Shown here one piece after another: positions 1 to 9,045 of a stretch of DNA of 64,000 bases; position 1 is the stretch's first letter; each line of letters opens with the position of its first letter. Origin of the DNA: CALCEB01 sp035531475. Lineage in GTDB: Bacteria > Acidobacteriota > Terriglobia > UBA7540. The stretch lies in assembly GCA_035531475.1 (NCBI GenBank), contig DATKST010000018.1, positions 1-64,000 of the forward strand, given 5' to 3'. The translations under genes were made by a program, and so were the position numbers. The notes beneath the pieces were generated by a model, which was not told where the DNA came from, did no database searches, and saw only the letters and a list, made by a program, of their open reading frames with translations.

Positions 1-136
1 GAACCATATCCCCTCACTCACCGCTGTGCGGTTCCCCCTCTCCCCGCCTGCGGGGAGAGGGCCGGGGTGAGGGGCCAAGCGACGCCTCTGACACCAACAT
101 CATGGGAGTCGCCTTAACTGAACAGTATCCGGGTTA
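1..136 (+). repeat. MITE-like element, left end cut by window edge
   Basis: The interior holds a GC-rich palindrome (CCCTCTCCCCGC, then GCGGGGAGAGGG) inside an outer inverted pair CCCTCAC/GTGAGGGG. The right end is CCTTAACTGAACAGTATCC. The same order of parts, with nearly the same words, is at 48519-48703 and 62885-63070, and in reverse orientation at 49959-50145. No coding potential is seen. Confidence 0.7.
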
Positions 137-257
137 AATCCTGTTACAAAATATCCGGGACCGCACTTCGAACCTCCCGGTGTGCAATCAACCGCCAGAC
201 TGAAGCATTGCGAAAAGTCCAGCTATCCCGGAACCGGGTCGTGGTACCTTCTCGCGG

Positions 258-329
258 CTGTAGCGGCGGTCTCTGACCGCCGAACTTCATTCTTCAACAG
301 TTTCCGGCGGTCAGAGACCGCCGCTACAG
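258..329. repeat. 72-bp long-stem hairpin, copy 1
   Basis: The outer arms CTGTAGCGGCGGTCTCTGAC and GTCAGAGACCGCCGCTACAG pair perfectly. The loop contains TTCTTCAACAG. The reverse complement of 8974-9045 is the same 72 bases with one difference, so the two copies are in opposite orientation. Outside the stem both copies share a weaker flanking motif (GTTTGCTG on one side, GCGA and a TACCACGACC-like word on the other). It lies downstream of the NRPS-like gene, where it could also act as a transcript end. Confidence 0.85.
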
Positions 330-406
330 CAAACTGCCCTGCTACCCGGGAGCCGGGCTCGAGTTCGCCTGTTCCCGGCCAGCGAGTTGTTCTGCAGGTT
401 CCAGCG

Positions 407-3103
407 TCAAGGTGGAGTTCTGCGATCTTTTGTCCGCTGGGACATGGCTCGATCCAGGCATTCGCGGATATTCTCCGCCAAGTTCCGCACCAGCGGTTCC
501 CGCATGATGCTTCCGTGGTCTCCAGGAATCTCATGGACCTCGACCCCCTCCGTAATCCACCGGCCCCAGACGATTGCAGGGTCTTGAGAGCTGCGTATTG
601 ATTCCTTGCTGGGAATGAATAAAGCGGCCTCGCCCTGATATGGCCGCAACCGGTAATCGCGCTCCGCCTTCGAGCAAGCGTGCCATGCATTCTTAAGAAC
701 CTGCGGAAAAGTGGCGATGGCAATCCAATGCTTAATCAGTCCCCGGCTCTTCCGATAGAAGAATGAAACCCAATCGCCCGGCGAGTGGCTGAGCAGGTTC
801 AGGAGAAGCGAGGTGTTGGACTTTTCCTTTTCCGGGAAAGTGTCAAACAACCCCAGCAGCCCTACCTCCTGGCCTGCTTGCCGCAGCCGCCGCGCCATTT
901 CCAAACAGACATAACCGCCAAACGAATATCCGCCGAGGTAATAGGGTCCCTGCGGTTGAATGCTCCGCATCTCTTTCACGTAATGCTCGGCCATGTCCTC
1001 AACCCGGACATGGAAAGGGTGAACACCGTCAAGACCTTGCGCTTGCAGTCCATACACCGGCTGATCGGGTCCCAAATATTTGGCAAGCGCCTTGAACAGC
1101 AGCACCGTCCCACCCAGCCCATGCACGCAGAAGAACGTCGGGCGCGTTCCCTGCGATTGGATCGGAACCAGCGACGACCATTTTTGCGTCCGCCCCTGCT
1201 GCCGCAGAATTCCGCAAACCCCTTTGACTGTGGGTGCTTCGAGCAAGGCGGAAGTGGGCAGGGTTTTTCCAAAACTTCGCTCCACCTTGTAGATCATCCG
1301 CGCTGCCAGCAATGACGTGCCGCCCAAATCAAAGAAGTTATCTTGCAACCCAATGTGACTCGTGTTCAGGACCGATTCCCAAATCTTCACCATCCGGGCT
1401 TCGAATGAATCCCCGGCCAAAGGCTCAGGGCGCGAAGTCCCGTGCCGCGCCTGTTCCGGCGCGGGCAAGGCTCGCCGGTCCACCTTGCCATTGGGCGTCA
1501 CAGGCAGGGACGGAAGCGATACAAAATGCGCGGGTACCATGTACTCGGGAAGTTTGGCCCTCAAATAGTCCCGAATAGTTGAAGTCGCCGGTGGATGGCT
1601 CCGGCCGGCGACAAAATAGGCAGCCAGGCGGCGATGGCCGGGCGTGTCTTCACGGACGATGACTGCAACCTCATCGATGCCCGGACAAGCACTGAGAGCC
1701 GATTCAATCTCTCCGAGCTCCACCCGGAAACCATTGATTTTGATCTGGTCGTCACGGCGCCCGTGGAAAAGAATATTTCCATCCGCACCGAAGCAGGCGA
1801 GGTCACCCGTCTTGTAAAGCCGCGCTCCGGGTTCCAAGCTGAAAGGGTCAGAGATGAATTTTTCCGCCGTCAGTTCGGGCCGGTTCAGATAGCCTCGCGC
1901 CAAACCCCATCCTCCAATGTGCAATTCCCCGGTGGCGCCCACGGCGACGGGCTCAAGCTCAGAATCCAGAATGTAGGCTTTGACATTTTCGACGGGCCGG
2001 CCGACCGGCAACTCGGATGGAATCTCACGGCCCGGATCCGCCTCGGGATCATAAGCCGTGGCAATGACACTGGCCTCCGTCGGTCCATAAGTATTGATCC
2101 AGCGCACGTGCCGCCCCGCCAATCCCTTCCAGGCTGCGTAGGCGCTCGCCGAAGCCTTTTCGCCACCCACAATCACCAGGCGCAGCGTTTCGGGAAGCGG
2201 CTTGCGCAATTCGGCGAGTTGATGCACCCATTCGTGCCAGAATGCTGTGGGTAAGTCAACCACCGTGATGCCTTGATGCCGGAGCCAGCGCATAAATCCC
2301 TTGGCCTGAAGCTCCAGCGCTGGATCGCGCAAGACCACACAACCCCCCGCGCTCCAGGTTGGGAACATCTCCTCAATGGCAATGTCAAAACTGATTGAGG
2401 AAAACTGCAAGACGCGGTCTTCGGGGCGGAGGCTGTACAGCGCCATCGCCGCCAATTGATGGTTGGCGATCCCACGGTGTGGGAGCTCGACGCCGCGCGG
2501 CGTGCCCGTGGATCCGGAGGTGTAAATGACATAGGCCAGATGCTCCGGAGAGACCTCCAGTGCAGGTTTTGCGGAGCTTTCCTCTGCCAGACTCTTCAAG
2601 CCCGGCGTCAGCAAAACCTTCTGCGGGACAAGATCCGTGAGTTCTGGGACCAGGCCTGGTTGGGTAATCAAGATGCGGACCTTGGCGTCCAGGCACATGA
2701 ATTCCAGCCGCTCGCGGGGATAGCCGGGATCAAGCGGCAGGCAGGCGCCTCCCGCCTTGAGCGTTCCGAGCAAGGCCACCGCCATTTCCGGTGATCGCTC
2801 CATCGAGACTCCGACCGGCTCGTCCGGCTTGACGCCAGCCTTGATCAAAAAATGTGCCAGTTGATTTGCCCGCGCATCCAAATCACCAAAGCTCATTCGC
2901 CGTCCGCACTGCTCAACGGCCGGCGCCTCTGGCGTGCGCTTCGCTTGCTGCTCAACCAAGCCGTGGACGGTAGCGCCCGCCGGCCGGTCAACCTGGGTAT
3001 GGTTCCACTCCAGGAGAATCTTCCGGCGCTCGGCTTCGGAAAGGATCTGATGGTTCGCTACCTTTTGCCCGGGGTTGGCAATGAAGCTTTCAGAATGGGT
3101 CAT
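407..3103 (-). CDS. NRPS-like protein: adenylation, carrier and thioesterase domains
   Basis: A single-module enzyme of about 898 residues that should activate an amino or carboxylic acid as an adenylate, load it on its own carrier domain and release it by a thioesterase. The N-terminus (LSEAER, LLEWN) is the linker that normally follows a condensation domain, yet no condensation domain is present. Adenylation motifs are YTSGSTGTPRG near residue 210, GRRDDQIKINGFRVELGEIE near 460 and NGKVDRRAL near 560. The carrier site is DLGGTSLL (Ser) near 620, and the thioesterase shows GYSFGG near 745 and a late GDHG. The ATG at 3103 is chosen; an in-frame TTG at 3142 is possible and neither has a strong ribosome site. 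It lies on the same strand as, and downstream of, polysaccharide export genes, but repeats separate them. Substrate unknown. It may be the surviving last module of a longer synthetase. Confidence 0.88.
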   Translation of the reverse strand: MTHSESFIANPGQKVANHQILSEAERRKILLEWNHTQVDRPAGATVHGLVEQQAKRTPEAPAVEQCGRRMSFGDLDARANQLAHFLIKAGVKPDEPVGVSMERSPEMAVALLGTLKAGGACLPLDPGYPRERLEFMCLDAKVRILITQPGLVPELTDLVPQKVLLTPGLKSLAEESSAKPALEVSPEHLAYVIYTSGSTGTPRGVELPHRGIANHQLAAMALYSLRPEDRVLQFSSISFDIAIEEMFPTWSAGGCVVLRDPALELQAKGFMRWLRHQGITVVDLPTAFWHEWVHQLAELRKPLPETLRLVIVGGEKASASAYAAWKGLAGRHVRWINTYGPTEASVIATAYDPEADPGREIPSELPVGRPVENVKAYILDSELEPVAVGATGELHIGGWGLARGYLNRPELTAEKFISDPFSLEPGARLYKTGDLACFGADGNILFHGRRDDQIKINGFRVELGEIESALSACPGIDEVAVIVREDTPGHRRLAAYFVAGRSHPPATSTIRDYLRAKLPEYMVPAHFVSLPSLPVTPNGKVDRRALPAPEQARHGTSRPEPLAGDSFEARMVKIWESVLNTSHIGLQDNFFDLGGTSLLAARMIYKVERSFGKTLPTSALLEAPTVKGVCGILRQQGRTQKWSSLVPIQSQGTRPTFFCVHGLGGTVLLFKALAKYLGPDQPVYGLQAQGLDGVHPFHVRVEDMAEHYVKEMRSIQPQGPYYLGGYSFGGYVCLEMARRLRQAGQEVGLLGLFDTFPEKEKSNTSLLLNLLSHSPGDWVSFFYRKSRGLIKHWIAIATFPQVLKNAWHACSKAERDYRLRPYQGEAALFIPSKESIRSSQDPAIVWGRWITEGVEVHEIPGDHGSIMREPLVRNLAENIRECLDRAMSQRTKDRRTPP

Positions 3104-3241
3104 GAAGTGGTCAGCCTGTCGCTCAATATTTGCTGGTTCCAAGTGGATCTAAGAATTCCGTCGCATCCCCTTCAGATAGGACTGTGCCCATCTTTCAAGG
3201 AATTGAACCGGTCCTGATTGAATGCAATGCAAACAGGAAAG

Positions 3242-3284
3242 TCAGGTAGTAGGTCAGTTTGCTGGTGCGAAAATGTACCACTAC
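3242..3284. repeat. Flanking arms of the 72-bp hairpin element without the hairpin
   Basis: The words GGTAGTAGGTCAGTTTGCTG and GCGAAAATGTACCACTACC match the outer flanks of the hairpin copy at 8974-9045 (GGTGGTGGGTCGGTTTGCTG and GCGAAAATGGTCCACGACC), but the 72-bp core is absent. It looks like an empty site or a core-deleted copy. Confidence 0.5.
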
Positions 3285-3552
3285 CGAAAATCATCCAACC
3301 GCCAGGAGAGGATGGCGGCAAAAGCTGTCACTCATAGAGCTGGGCCATCGCGCGCGATGGCAAGGTGGAAACCTGTAGACCCGAAGCCGAGTAAGGCCTT
3401 CGCGGCACTTGAAAAACCAGGCACCATTCCCGTCTGGACTCCCATTGCCGGTCCTGACCCTCGAACCTGTCTGATCCGATTAAAAATCGGCAATGCCAGG
3501 TGCATTTGGATTAAAGTATCTCTGCTTCTAAACAAAAGCCGCGGGGCCACCC

Positions 3553-3812
3553 TTAGCCCCAATGCTGTTCACTTAGTACCACCATTCGCAATTACGGTAA
3601 CGTATTCTTGCAACGCTCTTCAACAACCCCTCACCCCCAGCCCCTCTCCCCGCAAGCGGGGAGAGGGTGGCACGCAGTGCCGGGTGAGGGGGTGCGAGAA
3701 TACGTGAGCGAACTTACGAAACGTCGCACCTGGCCAACTGTCCCATTGGAGCCTGATTCCCACGCGCTGTAGGGGCGGGTCTGGTGCCCGCCCGTGGGCA
3801 ACCACCCGCCAT
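3553..3812. repeat. Composite repeat block in the gap between NRPS-like and export genes
   Basis: The 3104-3822 gap has no convincing gene. It starts with the MITE-type left end TTAGCCCCAATGCTGTTCAC (3553). Inside is a second element (3585-3722) running from TTCGCAATTACGGTAACG to GAATACGTGAGCGAACTTACGAAA around a GGGGAGAGG palindrome; a reversed relative is at 16244-16351. It ends with the arm TCCCATTGGAGCCTGATTCC and a REP palindrome (GTAGGGGCGGG, 3769-3810). The right MITE end is missing, so the block is a mosaic. Confidence 0.65.
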
Positions 3813-3822
3813 CAGAGTCAAG

Positions 3823-5361
3823 CTATTGAACGTGCATCCTCACCGTATGTCCATCCCTCGGAATCGCGGCGAACACCGGGATATCAAGGTAATCCTCCAC
3901 TTCATTGGGAGTCCGGAAGGAAGGATCCAAATAATCCAGTGTAAAGGCCAGTCCCATGCTGACCATCACCGCCAGCAACAGCCCCAGGCCGACGTAGAGC
4001 CAGGGCGAGTGAACCGGCAGTTCCGGCAATGTCGCGGCTTCGGCAATGGCAACGTTCACAATTCGCTTTTCATCTAGAGCCTCAGCGATGCGGGCCTCTT
4101 CACCCTTATTCTGGTAGAGCAGGTAATTGACCTCCTGCGCCTTGGTGGTGCGAAGCAGGTCGCCCTCCAGGAGTCCTTTCTGGTTCAGCGAAATCGCTTG
4201 ATTTTGGTAGTTCTGGACGATTTGGGATTCCGCCCGTTCCTGGGCTTCTTCGGACGCCAAATCGGTCTTGGATTTGGCCAGCTCCTGGGTAACCCACTGG
4301 TAGGTGGGGTTCTGATCCGTGTCCTGTTCGCGAACCGGTGATTTTTCCGCCGCCTGGATCGCTGATTTGGTTAAGGCGATCTGGGCTTCCACGTCCTGCA
4401 CGGGACGGTAATTCTCGGAGTAATTGGCAATCAGCTTCTGGCGCTGGATTTCGAGGGTCAGCAACGTGGACTTCATTTGCTGCAAAAGTTGCCCGTTATC
4501 GGCGGTCCGATCCGTGGTGGTCAGGCGCGATGGGGTTGAACCCAATTCCTTTTGTAGCGCCCCAATCCGCTCCCGCGTGGCGGCCTCTTGGGCGCGTGTT
4601 TGCTCCAGGTTGGCTTGGAAATCCGATACCTTCTGGAGCGTCAAACCTACCATGGTGGTGGGGGAGACGGCATCTTTCTGCTTTGAGAAGTCAGCCAGTT
4701 GAAGTTCAGACTGGTCAAGCTGCTGGCGGAAGCGGCTGGCTTCCTTTTCAAAAAAGTTGAACGCCCCGTGGGGCTGGTGGACCGCCACGTGTTTCTCCAG
4801 GTAGCCGCTGGAAAGCGCCTGCAGGACTTTGGTCGCCAGCTCAGGTTTGGATGATTTGTACCGGATAGCAATGAGGTTGGTCTTGGGCATGGGAGAGACC
4901 TTTAAGTTGTCCCTCAACCGCTCCACGGCCATCGCAACGCGGTATCCGTGGTCCCCGGAATTGGAGGTCAGAATCCGCGCCATGAACGATGGGGGCTTTT
5001 CCAGCCCGCACTCTTCAACCACTTTCTCCAGCAGGTCCTGGCTTAAGATCAATTGCACTTCGGAGTTGATGTCCTCTTCGGTGACGGACGCTTGCATGAC
5101 CGGAGAATAGGTGTTGGCGACTGGCGTTACGGGAGGATTGACGCGATCCCGCTGCACCAGGATCTTCATATGAGCCTCGTAATGCTTGGGCCAGACGAAG
5201 GCAAAGGCCAAAGCTCCAATGAAAATTCCCAGAAAGGTCAGAACCATCAGCCGCCGGTGGCGGAAAGCCGTCGCGGTCACGTCCCGCAGGGTCGGTGAGA
5301 ACGGCCTCTGTCCCTTCCCATTTCCGTTTCCATTGGAATGTCCGTTATGATTCGCTGCCAT
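3823..5361 (-). CDS. Wzz/GumC-like polysaccharide chain-length/export protein
   Basis: An inner-membrane polysaccharide co-polymerase of about 512 residues. It has a cytoplasmic N-terminus rich in Asn/Gly/His, a first membrane helix near residue 35-55 (LMVLTFLGIFIGALAF), a long periplasmic segment with coiled-coil character (roughly 190-430) and a second helix near 455-480 (LYVGLGLLLAVMVSMGLAF), followed by a short tail. No tyrosine-kinase domain is fused, so any BY-kinase must be encoded elsewhere. The ATG at 5361 follows an excellent AGGAGG; a GTG one codon upstream is unlikely. It follows the export gene by about 75 bases on the same strand and is probably in one operon with it and the antiterminator gene. 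With the outer-membrane partner it should span the envelope during export of a surface polysaccharide. Confidence 0.92.
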   Translation of the reverse strand: MAANHNGHSNGNGNGKGQRPFSPTLRDVTATAFRHRRLMVLTFLGIFIGALAFAFVWPKHYEAHMKILVQRDRVNPPVTPVANTYSPVMQASVTEEDINSEVQLILSQDLLEKVVEECGLEKPPSFMARILTSNSGDHGYRVAMAVERLRDNLKVSPMPKTNLIAIRYKSSKPELATKVLQALSSGYLEKHVAVHQPHGAFNFFEKEASRFRQQLDQSELQLADFSKQKDAVSPTTMVGLTLQKVSDFQANLEQTRAQEAATRERIGALQKELGSTPSRLTTTDRTADNGQLLQQMKSTLLTLEIQRQKLIANYSENYRPVQDVEAQIALTKSAIQAAEKSPVREQDTDQNPTYQWVTQELAKSKTDLASEEAQERAESQIVQNYQNQAISLNQKGLLEGDLLRTTKAQEVNYLLYQNKGEEARIAEALDEKRIVNVAIAEAATLPELPVHSPWLYVGLGLLLAVMVSMGLAFTLDYLDPSFRTPNEVEDYLDIPVFAAIPRDGHTVRMHVQ

Positions 5362-5437
5362 CACTTCCTCCTCTTCATCTTCGGGCGAATTTTACACCGC
5401 CGCCCGGATTGCGGTATTTCCTCCAGCGCTGTTTTAG

Positions 5438-6169
5438 CTAGAAGCTATGCCCGTAAAATAAGCCCATGCTGGAGTAAGGAATAAACCGGCTAACCGTGGC
5501 AAAAGCCGACTTGGGAACCCAGATCAGGTCTCCCGGCTTGACATCCAGGTCTTCCTGCAAGTTTCCTGCGGTCATCATCTTCTTCACATCGACTTTTTTA
5601 ACTTGCACCCATTGTTTTGAAACACGATGGAACAAAAAAACATGGGAGGATTTGGCTTGGTCGCTCAGGCCGCCGGCGATGGCCAGCGCCTCCATCAGGC
5701 TGGTATCACCGCGCAAATCGTACTTCCCGGGCTTGGCCACTTGGCCGCTGGCGATAAAGTAGGGCATGTTGAATTGCTTGAGGGTTACGGTAACGTCCGG
5801 ATTGTTCATGATCTTGGCGTAAGCGGCGCGCAACCCCGCCTCAATCTCAGGAACTGTCTCGCCCTCCACATGGATGTCCCCCACGCCGCGCACCGAAATA
5901 AATCCGTCTGGCTGGATGGTTAGCGTCTGATTGAATTCTGGCGTATACGGGAAACTCAAGTCCAGAATGTCTCCATCCGAAACTTGATAGCGAGGATTCC
6001 GCCGCTGGAGTTGAGGCGCGCTGCTTGAAGACGGAGAGCTAGCCGTTTTGTCTCCCGATGGGTTCCCATCTGCTGTTGATTGGGCGGCCCACCCTTGCCC
6101 CGCGGAGAGCATCCATCCGGCGAGCGCCAGGATCATCGCCGCTTTTAATGCTACTTGTTTCCCTTTCAT
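5438..6169 (-). CDS. Outer-membrane polysaccharide export protein (Wza/GumB family)
   Basis: Periplasmic/outer-membrane export protein of about 243 residues. A signal peptide (AAMILALAGWMLSAGQGWAA) is followed by a polysaccharide-export domain (YQVSDGDILDLSFP near residue 60, then QPDGFISVRGVGDI) and an SLBB-type segment (FIASGQVAKPGKYDLRG near 140). The protein ends in a short aromatic tail (GLFYGHSF). The start at 6169 is chosen because GGAGGAAACACG precedes it; an upstream in-frame ATG at 6205 lacks such a site. It lies between the antiterminator gene and the Wzz-like gene on the same strand. No lipobox cysteine is seen at the cleavage site, so unlike classical Wza it may not be a lipoprotein. 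Confidence 0.92.
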   Translation of the reverse strand: MKGKQVALKAAMILALAGWMLSAGQGWAAQSTADGNPSGDKTASSPSSSSAPQLQRRNPRYQVSDGDILDLSFPYTPEFNQTLTIQPDGFISVRGVGDIHVEGETVPEIEAGLRAAYAKIMNNPDVTVTLKQFNMPYFIASGQVAKPGKYDLRGDTSLMEALAIAGGLSDQAKSSHVFLFHRVSKQWVQVKKVDVKKMMTAGNLQEDLDVKPGDLIWVPKSAFATVSRFIPYSSMGLFYGHSF

Positions 6170-6348
6170 CGTGTTTCCTCCAAACTGAATACCGAACCGA
6201 ATCATCCATTGCGAAAGTCATTCGGGCCCGGACAAGGCCCGAGTTCAGGCCTGTCGACGTAACTTTTTCCCTTGTGCTCTGGGCGTTGAGGAGAGATTGC
6301 TTCGCCACAGATTATAACCCAACCCATCCAGAGCAACAAAAAGAAAAG

Positions 6349-6969
6349 TTAGCCCTGATTTCGCATCATCCGTCCTACAGAACCCCCCATCATTGAACCC
6401 TGGGAACCTGTGCCCGCTATCGCCACGGTACTCCCCCGGACCGTCCGTTCCACCGAGGCTCCATCCACCTCGACCGCTGCTGATTTGCCGAGCATTTCGA
6501 CTGAGAGCACCAACCGGAAAATGTTCTTTTTGCGGACAAGATAACCTTCAACCCCCGCCAGCGCTCCACTCTTCACTCGAACCCAATCACCGCACTTTAG
6601 GAATGGGTACGGCTCGATTTGCAGATCGGTCTCCGAAACCCGCCGGATCGATTCGAGTTCCCCTTCTGGAATCTCGGCCGGCTGCCCCGCAAATGAGACC
6701 ACGGAATGAATACCCGGAGTGGTGAGAACTTTCATCCAGTCCGCTTCGTTCCCACAGCGTACAAATACGTAACACGGGAACAAAGGCAGGGAAACCTGCT
6801 TGGTCCGGTCCTTCCATTGATGCGTTGCGGCATAAAGCGGAAGAAATGTTATAAAGCCTTTATTATCTAGCGATTGAGAAATCACCTTCTCGTGTTGGTG
6901 GCGGGTATAAAGGGCATACCACTTTCCATCCCACCCTTCTTTGGTGACCGCAGAATCTGGCGCCTTCAT
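6349..6969 (-). CDS. NusG/UpxY-family transcription antiterminator
   Basis: A 206-residue specialised NusG paralogue that should ride on RNA polymerase and let it read through long polysaccharide operons. The N-terminal NGN domain begins with KWYALYTRHQHEKVI near residue 16 and includes LFPCYVFVRC near 65. The C-terminal KOW-like part reads GDWVRVKSGALAGVEGYLVRKK near 125-150. Genes of this kind commonly head exopolysaccharide clusters, and here it is the first gene before the export genes. The last 40 residues are low-complexity (GSQGSMMGGSVGRMM). It is separated from the export gene by about 180 bases. Confidence 0.9.
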   Translation of the reverse strand: MKAPDSAVTKEGWDGKWYALYTRHQHEKVISQSLDNKGFITFLPLYAATHQWKDRTKQVSLPLFPCYVFVRCGNEADWMKVLTTPGIHSVVSFAGQPAEIPEGELESIRRVSETDLQIEPYPFLKCGDWVRVKSGALAGVEGYLVRKKNIFRLVLSVEMLGKSAAVEVDGASVERTVRGSTVAIAGTGSQGSMMGGSVGRMMRNQG

Positions 6970-7522
6970 AAAATAGCTCCGCCCTGTGGCTTACAAACCG
7001 TTAGCCGTTCGAATGCGACGCGATTTTCCCTTCGACTGGCAGCACCTTTCGAGACTTGTCCACTGCCACGGTTCCAATCCCCGGCATCTCAGAGGAGAAG
7101 TCATCACCGTTTCCCGGCTTTTCCAAAACTCAGAGCACTTGTAGACTCATGGTCGGACGGCTTAGGGATCTGCACGTCCCTTACCATTCTTCCACCCCGC
7201 AGGTTATTGAAAATAAATACGCTAGTGCAAGACCCGGCAGGGGCATGGTGCATGTTTCGGCAAAGGGATTCCCTTTATTGGCAAAATATTTCCACAGCTT
7301 AAGACCGCAATTTGCACATTTTTCTAATCACATTAATATCGGATTGGAAATAATTTGGGGGGATAAATGCATCCATAAAACTCAAAAAAGGTGAAGCCCG
7401 CTGCAATTCCTTCTCGAGAGTCCGCCCCCGTGTCGTGCCCGAATCACTCAAGAGCCTATCATCAGGAAATCCTCTGCGCTCACCACACTTATTTGCCTGC
7501 GAAATGAGCTAAAATCAAACTG
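6970..7522. other. Gene-free intergenic region upstream of two divergent genes
   Basis: This 550-base stretch lies between the divergently read antiterminator gene and the monooxygenase-like gene. It is noticeably AT-richer than its surroundings, mainly 7200-7400, and free of the palindromic repeats common elsewhere. It should hold both promoters. A GG-N10-GC pair on the minus strand (7171-7186) fits the spacing of a sigma-54 site but matches the consensus only partly, so I do not call it. Confidence 0.5.
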
Positions 7523-8923
7523 ATGCTCGATTGGCACCGCTTTGCCTTAATGATCCCCATGCGCCTGACAAACCGGCGAAAAGCGTGCCGCCCGGATGCT
7601 GGCCGTTTGCCCTTAGCGCCGTTCGGCCGGGCTGCCGTTGCCCTGTTGACCACCTTTTGGCTTTTCGCGCAGAGCGCGGCCGCGACCGGTCGGAAGCCTG
7701 GCGCACCCACCTTTTATAAGGATGTGCTCCCCATCTTGCAGCAGCATTGCCAGGGTTGCCATCGCCCCGGGGAGATTGCGCCCATGCCCTTTGTGACCTA
7801 TCGCCAGACGCGACCCTGGGCCAATGCCATCCGTAACGCCTTGAGCCAAAGGAAGATGCCACCCTGGTTTGCCGATCCGCGCATCGGCCATTTTTCGAAT
7901 GATCCTTCGCTCACTTCAGCACAAATCCAGACGGTTTCGTCTTGGGTGAAGGCCAATGCCCCCGCCGGCAGCCCGCAGGACGCTCCATCCCCGCCCCGCT
8001 GGGCTAAGGGCTGGAATATCCCTCGGCCGGATCGGGTGGTACGGATGCCAAGACCGGTCAGTCTCCCCGCCAAGGGAGACGTTGAGTACACCTATGAGAT
8101 TGTGCCCACAGGATTTACACAGGATCGCTGGGTGCAAATGTGCGAGATTCGGCCCTCGAGCCGCGCCCACGTGCATCATGCCGTGGTCTATATCCGCCCG
8201 CCGCAGTCCAAATGGCTCCAGCAGGCGCCCATTGGAAGTCCCTTTACGGAATCAAGCCTCAAGGATCCCCACGACCGGCGCGATGCGCTATGGACCGACA
8301 GTGACATCCTTCTGGTCTATGCGCCGGGCAGCTCGCCCGATCATTGGGGCAGCGGCATGGCCAAGTTCGTTCCGGCCGGTTCAGACTTGGTGTTCCAAAT
8401 GCATTACATCACCAACGGCCATCCAGCCACCGACCAAACCCGCATCGGCTTGGTCTTCGCCAAGACGCCGCCCGCCCAGCGCGTCTTGACCTTGCAGCTC
8501 ACCAACGACCGGTTTGTAATTCCTCCCGGCGTTGACAACTTTCGCGTGGAAGTCCATGGGACCCTGCCCAACAATGCCACCCTACTGAGTTTCTTTCCGC
8601 ACTTGCACCTGCGCGGCAAGCGGTTTGAATACAACATCATCCACCGAAACGGCCGGGTTGAGCCACTGCTGCGGGTGAACTACAACTTCTATTGGCAATT
8701 GAGCTACCGGCTGGCCAAGCCGCGGTTCCTCAAGGCGGGCACCGAACTCCAGGCGATTGCCTGGTATGACAATTCGCGGAACAATCCGCACAATCCCGAT
8801 CCGGACGCGGCCGTGACTTGGGGAGATCAGACGTATGATGAAATGATGGTTGGGTTTTTTGATGTCGCGGTGGCCGCGAACGTCGACAAGTACCAGTTTT
8901 TTGTTCGCCGGCCCCGGAAATGA
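7523..8923 (+). CDS. Haem-c/PHM-like copper monooxygenase-type protein
   Basis: Exported protein of about 466 residues. After a probable signal segment (AAVALLTTFWLFAQSAAA) comes a cytochrome-c-like domain with one haem motif, CQGCH, near residue 76, and the phrase PGEIAPMPF. The C-terminal two thirds resembles ascorbate-dependent copper type II monooxygenases: an HH pair (VHHAVVYI near 217), FQMHYITNG near 295, an HLH motif (FPHLHLRGK near 360) and a late Met-rich site (DEMMVGFFD near 445). Those are the places where PHM-type enzymes bind two coppers. Substrate unknown. It has no partner gene nearby. Later in-frame ATGs at 7550 and 7559 are alternative starts, and none has a clear ribosome site. 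Confidence 0.82.
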   Translation: MLDWHRFALMIPMRLTNRRKACRPDAGRLPLAPFGRAAVALLTTFWLFAQSAAATGRKPGAPTFYKDVLPILQQHCQGCHRPGEIAPMPFVTYRQTRPWANAIRNALSQRKMPPWFADPRIGHFSNDPSLTSAQIQTVSSWVKANAPAGSPQDAPSPPRWAKGWNIPRPDRVVRMPRPVSLPAKGDVEYTYEIVPTGFTQDRWVQMCEIRPSSRAHVHHAVVYIRPPQSKWLQQAPIGSPFTESSLKDPHDRRDALWTDSDILLVYAPGSSPDHWGSGMAKFVPAGSDLVFQMHYITNGHPATDQTRIGLVFAKTPPAQRVLTLQLTNDRFVIPPGVDNFRVEVHGTLPNNATLLSFFPHLHLRGKRFEYNIIHRNGRVEPLLRVNYNFYWQLSYRLAKPRFLKAGTELQAIAWYDNSRNNPHNPDPDAAVTWGDQTYDEMMVGFFDVAVAANVDKYQFFVRRPRK

Positions 8924-8973
8924 ACCGGCGCGTTCCAGCCAAGACCGCAACGCCCAGGTGGTGGGTCGGTTTG

Positions 8974-9045
8974 CTGTAGCGGCGGTCTCTGACCGCCGGA
9001 AACTGTTGAAGAATAAAGTTCGGCGGTCAGAGACCGCCGCTACAG
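8974..9045. repeat. 72-bp long-stem hairpin, copy 2 (inverted relative to copy 1)
   Basis: Same 20-base perfect arms as 258-329, in reverse orientation, with one base different in the loop region. It lies 50 bases after the monooxygenase-like gene and 116 bases before the cupin gene, so it could act as a terminator. Its length and conserved flanks point to a mobile or REP-type element. Confidence 0.85.

Noticed and set aside
1..136. GC-rich palindromic repeats considered as a CRISPR array or rRNA-type structure
   Set aside because: The copies are scattered, 180-190 bases long and have inverted ends; there is no regular spacer pattern and no cas gene in the window.
7171..7186. Possible sigma-54 site upstream of the antiterminator gene
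   Set aside because: The GG-N10-GC spacing is right, but the flanking bases match the consensus poorly and no activator gene is near.
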